DNA of 47,068 bases from Bifidobacteriaceae bacterium (GTDB lineage: Bacteria > Actinomycetota > Actinomycetes > Actinomycetales > WQXJ01). The stretch is taken from contig JAISXH010000008.1 of assembly GCA_031270825.1 (NCBI GenBank), forward strand, positions 1 through 47,068, written 5' to 3'. The position numbers and the translations under genes were made by a program. Each line of letters begins with the position of its first letter. Positions within the stretch are counted from its first letter, which is position 1. Positions 42,711 to 47,068 of this stretch are shown piece after piece. The notes under the pieces were generated by a model. That model was not told the origin of the DNA, did not search any database, and saw nothing but the letters and a program-made list of their open reading frames with translations.

Positions 42711-45689
42711 ATGAGCCGGCTTCTTGACCCTGAAAGCGACCCGACGAGCGGGGAGTTCGCCCGGCGCCATCTGGGTTTCGCCCCGGCGGACGCCACCATT
42801 GCCGACGATGCCGTCGCCGTCGCCGCCGGGACCAAAATCCGCCAGGCGTTGGGCTTGGATCCGGGCGAACACATCATGGACCGGGCGCTGCCGCCCGATC
42901 TGAGGGCCGGTCGGCCCGAGTTGGCCGACCCGCTGACCGAGGCTCAGACGGTCGAGCGCCTGGCCGAACTGGCGGCCATGAACAATCCCGGCCGTTCGAT
43001 GATCGGCCTGGGCTACTACCGCACCTTCACCCCGGCGGTGATCCGCCGCTTGATCCTCGAGAATCCGTCCTGGTACACCGCCTATACGCCCTATCAGCCG
43101 GAAATCTCGCAGGGGCGTCTGGAGGCCCTGTTCGTCTTTCAGACCATGATCGCGGAGTTGACCGGTCTGCCGGTGGCGAACGCCTCGCTCCTCGACGAGG
43201 CCACCGCCGCTGCCGAGGCGATGACTTTGTGCGACCGGGCGACTCGCCGGTCAAAGCCCCGCTTCGCTGTTGACGTTGACGTGTTCCCCCAGGTCAGAGC
43301 GGTCTTGGAGACTAGGGCCGAGCCGCTCGGGATCGAATTGGCGGCCTTCGACCCGGAGCGCCCCGACCCGGCGGCCCTGGCCGGCGCGGCCGGACTGTAT
43401 ATCCAGTATCAGGGGGCCTCCGGACGGCTGGTCGACTTGGCGCCCCTGGCCGAGCTGGCCCACCGGGCCGGCGCGCTGTTGGCGGTCGGCGCCGACCCGT
43501 TGATGTTGACCTTGGTCCAGGCCCCAGGCGACGCCGGCGCGGACATCGTGGTCGGATCGACCCAGCGGTTCGGCGTGCCGATGGGATTCGGCGGCCCCCA
43601 CGCCGCCTACATGTCCGTTCGTCAAGACCTGGTCCGCCAACTGCCGGGACGGCTGGTGGGGTTGAGTCGCGACGCCCACGGCGACCCCGCCCTGCGCCTG
43701 TCCCTGGTCACGCGCGAACAGCACATCCGGCGCGACAAGGCCACGTCGAATGTTTGCACCGCCCAGGTGTTGCTGGCCGTCATGGCCGCCATGTACGCGG
43801 TCTGGCATGGTCCGGAAGGGCTGAGACGGATCGCCCGGCGGGTGAACGCCCGGGCGGAGGAATTGCGGGCGCGGCTGAACGGCATCGGCGGCGTGGAGGT
43901 GCGTCCGGGCCGTCTGTTCGACACGCTGGCCGTGCGGGCCCCCGGCCGGTCCGCAGCCGTGGTGGCGGCGGCCGGCAGACTGGGCCTGAAGCTTTGGCGC
44001 CACGACCCGGACACGGTTTATCTCTCCACCGACGAGGCCACCACCGCCCAAGATTTGGACGATGCCGCCCGGGCTTTCGGTGGGGCCTGCTCGCCCGCCG
44101 CTGTTGGCGGCCAGGCCGGCGCGGCCGAGGACGCGGCTGGCGCCGAGGCGCCCGGGCGCGAATCTGCCGCGGCGTCGGCGGCGGCCTGGCTGGCCGGCCA
44201 AAGGGCGGACTTCGGCAAGGTCGCGCGGAGGGGCGAGTTCATGACTCAGACGGTCTTCCACCGCCATCGCACCGAACTGGCCATGACCCGATATCTGAAG
44301 TCGCTGGCGGACAAGGACTACGCCATGGACCGGGGCATGATCCCGTTGGGGTCCTGCACCATGAAGCTCAACGCGGTCACCGAATTGTCGGGTCTGACTT
44401 GGCCCGGTTTCGCGGACCTGCATCCCTTCCAGCCCCTCGGGGACGCGGCCGGCTCGGTCCAACTGATGTCGGAGCTGAGCCAGGCGCTGCTCGAGTTGAC
44501 CGGCTATGACGCTCTGTCGCTGCAGCCGAACGCGGGTTCGCAGGGCGAATTGGCCGGGCTGCTGGCGATTCGGCGCTACCACCAGGCGCGGGGGGAGGGT
44601 CGCCGGACGGTGTGTCTGATCCCGACTAGCGCCCATGGGACCAACGCCGCCTCGGCCGCGCTGGCCGGCTACCAAGTCGAGTCGGTGGGCGTGGACCCGG
44701 GCGGCAATGTGTCGCTGGAGGACTTGCGGGCCAAGCTGGCCCAGCATGCGGGCCGGGTCGGTGCCTTGATGCTGACCTATCCCTCCACCCACGGCGTTTA
44801 CGAGGCGGCCGTCCGCGAGATCTGCGCCGCCGCCCATGACGCCGGCGCCCAGGTCTATATCGACGGGGCCAACTTCAACGCCCTGGTGGGCTGGTCGAAG
44901 GCGGGGCATTTCGGCGGCGACGTCTCCCATCTGAATCTGCACAAGACTTTCGCCATCCCGCATGGGGGCGGCGGTCCGGGGGTGGGCCCGGTGGCGTGCC
45001 GGCGCCATCTGGCGCCTTATCTGCCCGGCCATCCTTTCGGGGATCTGGCCTCGAAGTCCGGCGCCGTCTCGGCGGCGCCGTTCGGATCGGCTTTGGTGCT
45101 GTCCATCTCCTGGGCGTATATCAAGCTGATGGGCGCCCACGGGTTGATGGCGGCCACGGACGGGGCGGTCTTGGCCGCCAATTATGTGGCTCGGCGTCTG
45201 GACGGGGTCTTCCCGGTGCTCTACCGGGGCCCTGGGGGCTACGTCGCTCACGAGTGCCTCCTCGACCTGCGCGAGTTCAGCCACCGCACCGGTGTGAGCG
45301 TGGATGACGTGGCCAAACGACTGATGGACTTTGGTTTCCACGCTCCGACCATGTCCTTCCCGGTGGCCGGGACGCTGATGGTGGAGCCGACCGAATCAGA
45401 GTCGCTGGCCGAACTGGACCGGTTCTGCGACGCCATGCGCGCGATCACGGCCGAGGCCGGGCAAGTCGAAGACGGTGAATGGCCGCTGGAGGACTCGCCC
45501 CTTCGGAACGCGCCGCACACGGCGGCCGCCCTACTGGCCGCCGGTTGGACGGCTCCCTACAGCCGAGCGCTGGGCGCCTACCCGGCGGGGTCAACCGCCG
45601 CCAAGTACTGGCCGCCGGTGGGCCGGGTGGACGCCACCTACGGCGACCGCAATCTGGTCCTCACCCTGCCTACCGAGGCGGGTTCCTGA
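42711..45689 (+). CDS. gcvP: Glycine dehydrogenase (decarboxylating), P protein
   Basis: PLP-dependent glycine decarboxylase of 992 residues with fused alpha and beta halves. The PLP lysine is about residue 745 in [20 protein letters not shown]; other conserved parts are [42 protein letters not shown] and [15 protein letters not shown] Gly/Ala-rich linker (about 455-490) joins the halves. GGAG lies 8-9 bases before the ATG. Long antisense open frames lie under it but are composition artefacts. Confidence 0.97.
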   Translation: MSRLLDPESDPTSGEFARRHLGFAPADATIADDAVAVAAGTKIRQALGLDPGEHIMDRALPPDLRAGRPELADPLTEAQTVERLAELAAMNNPGRSMIGLGYYRTFTPAVIRRLILENPSWYTAYTPYQPEISQGRLEALFVFQTMIAELTGLPVANASLLDEATAAAEAMTLCDRATRRSKPRFAVDVDVFPQVRAVLETRAEPLGIELAAFDPERPDPAALAGAAGLYIQYQGASGRLVDLAPLAELAHRAGALLAVGADPLMLTLVQAPGDAGADIVVGSTQRFGVPMGFGGPHAAYMSVRQDLVRQLPGRLVGLSRDAHGDPALRLSLVTREQHIRRDKATSNVCTAQVLLAVMAAMYAVWHGPEGLRRIARRVNARAEELRARLNGIGGVEVRPGRLFDTLAVRAPGRSAAVVAAAGRLGLKLWRHDPDTVYLSTDEATTAQDLDDAARAFGGACSPAAVGGQAGAAEDAAGAEAPGRESAAASAAAWLAGQRADFGKVARRGEFMTQTVFHRHRTELAMTRYLKSLADKDYAMDRGMIPLGSCTMKLNAVTELSGLTWPGFADLHPFQPLGDAAGSVQLMSELSQALLELTGYDALSLQPNAGSQGELAGLLAIRRYHQARGEGRRTVCLIPTSAHGTNAASAALAGYQVESVGVDPGGNVSLEDLRAKLAQHAGRVGALMLTYPSTHGVYEAAVREICAAAHDAGAQVYIDGANFNALVGWSKAGHFGGDVSHLNLHKTFAIPHGGGGPGVGPVACRRHLAPYLPGHPFGDLASKSGAVSAAPFGSALVLSISWAYIKLMGAHGLMAATDGAVLAANYVARRLDGVFPVLYRGPGGYVAHECLLDLREFSHRTGVSVDDVAKRLMDFGFHAPTMSFPVAGTLMVEPTESESLAELDRFCDAMRAITAEAGQVEDGEWPLEDSPLRNAPHTAAALLAAGWTAPYSRALGAYPAGSTAAKYWPPVGRVDATYGDRNLVLTLPTEAGS

Positions 45690-45886
45690 CGTTCAGAGCC
45701 TGCGAAAGACCCCGCTAGGACCCCGCGCGCCAGGCCTGGTCGCCGATCAGCCCGCCTGCGGGCCAGAAGCGGCTTCGGGATTTCGCCAGGCCGCCGTGTG
45801 TCCGCCGGTCGTTGTATTGGTGATCGGCGGCCAGTTGACAATCTGGGCAGATCGAACATGGGAGAAGGCTTTAGAAGCATCTCGAT

Positions 45887-46456
45887 ATGGCCGGCGTGGT
45901 GGTGGCCGGCGCGTTTGTGCTGGCGGCGGTGGCCGGCTGTGGGGCCGCCGACGGGTCGGCTCCGGCGGTGTCGCCGTCCGTGCTCGACGGAACCCCGAGC
46001 GCGGAGGCGGGCGGCGGTTCTACCGAGACGCAAGAGTATCTCGGCGGGTCTGTCAGCTTGGTGAAGGATTACACGTCTTTTGACGAGCTTTGGGTTGACA
46101 CGGAGGTCTCTGTTCGGGGTGTGGCCGGCCAGAGCAGGGTCGAGGTCGTGGGGAAGATGCCTTTCACCGTGACCGACTTCCTGGTGGAGGCCAGTTCCGA
46201 TCCGGCGGTGGCGGGCGAGACGATCGGCGTGCGCCAGACCGGCGCGGTTGATTTCCGGGTCGAAGGCTTGGCCGACCTCCTGGTGGAGGGCGGCGAGTAC
46301 TTGTTGATGGTGTATGCCTTCCACATGGAGCGGGATGGACCCCAGCTGGGCAACCAGTACCACATCACCGGCGGCCAGGCGGTATGGGTGCTAGCCGACG
46401 GCGGCGGCTCCGCGACTCCGATCTTCCCGGGCGAGGCCGACGAGATCCGCAGGTAG
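45887..46456 (+). CDS. Small lipoprotein of unknown function
   Basis: Probable lipoprotein of 189 residues; VLAAVAGC gives lipidated Cys18. After a Ser/Gly/Thr-rich linker (about 20-48) the mature part has regular beta-strand-like segments (LGGSVSLVKDY, TEVSVRGVAGQSRVEVVG, EYLLMVYAFHMERDG) and no cysteines or catalytic motif. The signal lacks any Lys or Arg before the hydrophobic core, which is abnormal. An overlapping frame from ATG 45858 supplies MGEGFRSIS, so a frameshift or a different true start is possible. No ribosome site is well placed. Confidence 0.65.
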   Translation: MAGVVVAGAFVLAAVAGCGAADGSAPAVSPSVLDGTPSAEAGGGSTETQEYLGGSVSLVKDYTSFDELWVDTEVSVRGVAGQSRVEVVGKMPFTVTDFLVEASSDPAVAGETIGVRQTGAVDFRVEGLADLLVEGGEYLLMVYAFHMERDGPQLGNQYHITGGQAVWVLADGGGSATPIFPGEADEIRR

Positions 46457-46804
46457 CTGGGTCCGGACGACCTCGAGCAGGTGTTGGCCCCGCGCGGATA
46501 GACAGCTGGTGGTTGGTCGGGGGCGGGCGGACTTGTCCGCCTTGGGTTTGGCGGGCTGCTCTGGCGGGGCTGGCCGGGAGGCGGCGTCGCGGTGTTGTCT
46601 TTCGGCGCTCGCGGCCGGGCTGACACACGCGGGTTGGCCACCGCATGACGGGGTGTTCGGCGTAAGTGCGCGCGGTCTGGTGATCGCGCGTCGCCCCGGT
46701 GAAGGGAACGGCCCGTAGCGGCGTCGCGCGCCCCTTGTCGCGTTGCCGCCGCCAGGCGGCCCCACCACAGCCCGAACGCCGGCGCCGAACCGTTGGTCGT
46801 TGGC
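46457..46804. other. Gap upstream of the rRNA promoter
   Basis: About 350 bp of GC-rich sequence without a convincing gene. I looked for a second rRNA promoter and found no TTGACA/TANNNT pair with proper spacing other than the one at 46805. Confidence 0.5.
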
Positions 46805-46833
46805 TTGACCCCCTCCGGGTAAGTGTGTAGTGT
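46805..46833 (+). promoter_or_regulatory. rRNA operon promoter
   Basis: TTGACC (46805-46810), exactly 17 bases, then TAGTGT (46828-46833). This is a strong match to actinobacterial rrn promoters. The start is expected near 46840, so the leader to 16S is about 215 bases. Confidence 0.88.
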
Positions 46834-46889
46834 TGTCCAGGCTCGCCGCCGATTGGCGAGTGAAACCTGACTCCTAACGGCGGGTAGAG

Positions 46890-46935
46890 CTGTCTGTGCC
46901 GGCGCTTCGGCGCCAGTGTGACAGGAAGACCTGTC
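46890..46935 (+). other. rrn leader hairpins, mutually exclusive
   Basis: GGCGC-TTCG-GCGCC (46901-46914) is a stable tetraloop hairpin, enclosed by CTGTC (46890-46894) pairing with GACAG (46920-46924). The same GACAGG (46920-46925) can instead pair with CCTGTC (46930-46935) around AAGA. The two outer folds cannot coexist. Confidence 0.5.
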
Positions 46936-46956
46936 CGTGCAGGACCAAACGGGTTC

Positions 46957-46988
46957 GTTGTTTGTTATCTCAATAGCGTGTTTGTGGT
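46957..46988 (+). promoter_or_regulatory. Conserved actinobacterial rrn leader motif
   Basis: GTTTGTTATCTCAATAGCGTG resembles the leader element seen before 16S in actinobacteria (type TTTGAGAACTCAATAGTGTG), linked to antitermination and RNase III processing. The following 70 bases are clearly AT-richer than the rest of the window and contain the small hairpin GCCAG/CTGGC (46999-47019). Confidence 0.7.
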
Positions 46989-47055
46989 TTTTGTTGATGC
47001 CAGTTTTTTGAGGTCTGGCTGATTTTATGATTGGTCAGGGTTTTGTTTTCTGTTT

Positions 47056-47068
47056 TTGATGGAGAGTT
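47056..47068 (+). rRNA. rrs: 16S rRNA, first ~13 bases only
   Basis: TTGATGGAGAGTT aligns with the mature 5' end of 16S rRNA, whose next bases would be TGATCCTGGCTCAG. The gene is cut by the window edge. Placement of base 1 follows the E. coli numbering and may be off by a base or two. Confidence 0.9.

Noticed and set aside
43251..45341. A 696-codon open frame antisense to gcvP
   Set aside because: GC-rich codon bias removes stops on the opposite strand. The product is Gln/His/Arg-rich without any domain, while gcvP on the plus strand is intact and well conserved.

Overview
The window is 47 kb of high-GC DNA from an actinobacterium (Actinomycetota). The lineage markers are a WhiB-family regulator closely resembling WhiB1 next to a PdtaS-type histidine kinase, a Rho factor with a long Arg/Ser/Gly/Asp-rich insertion, the argS-lysA-hom-thrB...rho-rpmE-prfA gene order, a tmRNA whose tag reads AKSNRTGFALAA, and many genes with GTG starts or leaderless-looking starts. 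The tag and the absence of thrC between hom and thrB recall Bifidobacterium and relatives, but I cannot fix the family or genus from this window alone.

Layout. 0-4.2 kb: a two-component system (minus strand) diverges from two CNNM/CBS-domain membrane proteins (plus strand). 4.4-10.4 kb (minus): a CPA1 Na+/H+ antiporter coupled to a double-FKBP lipoprotein, then a MetNIQ methionine importer. 10.7-15.4 kb: a flavodoxin-like protein, a DUF2505 protein back to back with PdtaS, a structured non-coding stretch, WhiB1 and a polyphosphate kinase 2. 15.5-20.5 kb (minus): a MacB-like export system (lipoprotein, adaptor, ATPase, permease) split by a two-hairpin repeat. 20.7-24.0 kb: a DyP peroxidase, tmRNA, a broken SUKH-like gene and a second flavodoxin. 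24.1-34.6 kb (minus): prfA, rpmE, rho, a HAD phosphatase, thrB, hom, lysA and argS. 34.9-36.4 kb: a GntR regulator, tRNA-Arg(CCG) and a VapBC toxin-antitoxin pair. 36.4-45.7 kb (plus): argH, a P-loop kinase, a 29-codon ORF, a TauE/SafE permease, tyrS, and the glycine cleavage genes gcvT, gcvH and gcvP. 45.9-47.07 kb: a small lipoprotein and the promoter and leader of an rRNA operon; the window ends about 13 bases into 16S rRNA.

How the genes work together. Most of the window is housekeeping: aspartate-family amino acids (lysA, hom, thrB), arginine (argH), methionine uptake, one-carbon supply from glycine (gcvTHP), aminoacyl-tRNA synthesis (argS, tyrS), transcription and translation termination (rho, prfA) and ribosome rescue (tmRNA). 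Accessory content is modest: VapBC beside a tRNA, a decayed SUKH-like gene downstream of tmRNA, and several palindromic or tandem intergenic repeats.

The most notable non-coding signals are these. (i) Eight transcription units have a TANNNT box exactly 6 or 7 bases before an ATG/GTG start and no usable Shine-Dalgarno sequence, implying leaderless mRNAs; two of them overlap head to head in 22 bp. (ii) A two-hairpin repeat occurs in opposite orientations at 11.3 and 19.2 kb. (iii) There are three CRP/GlxR-like palindromes, one perfect. (iv) A 480-bp structured gap without a gene lies between pdtaS and whiB1. I found no CRISPR array, prophage, intact transposon or obvious defence island.
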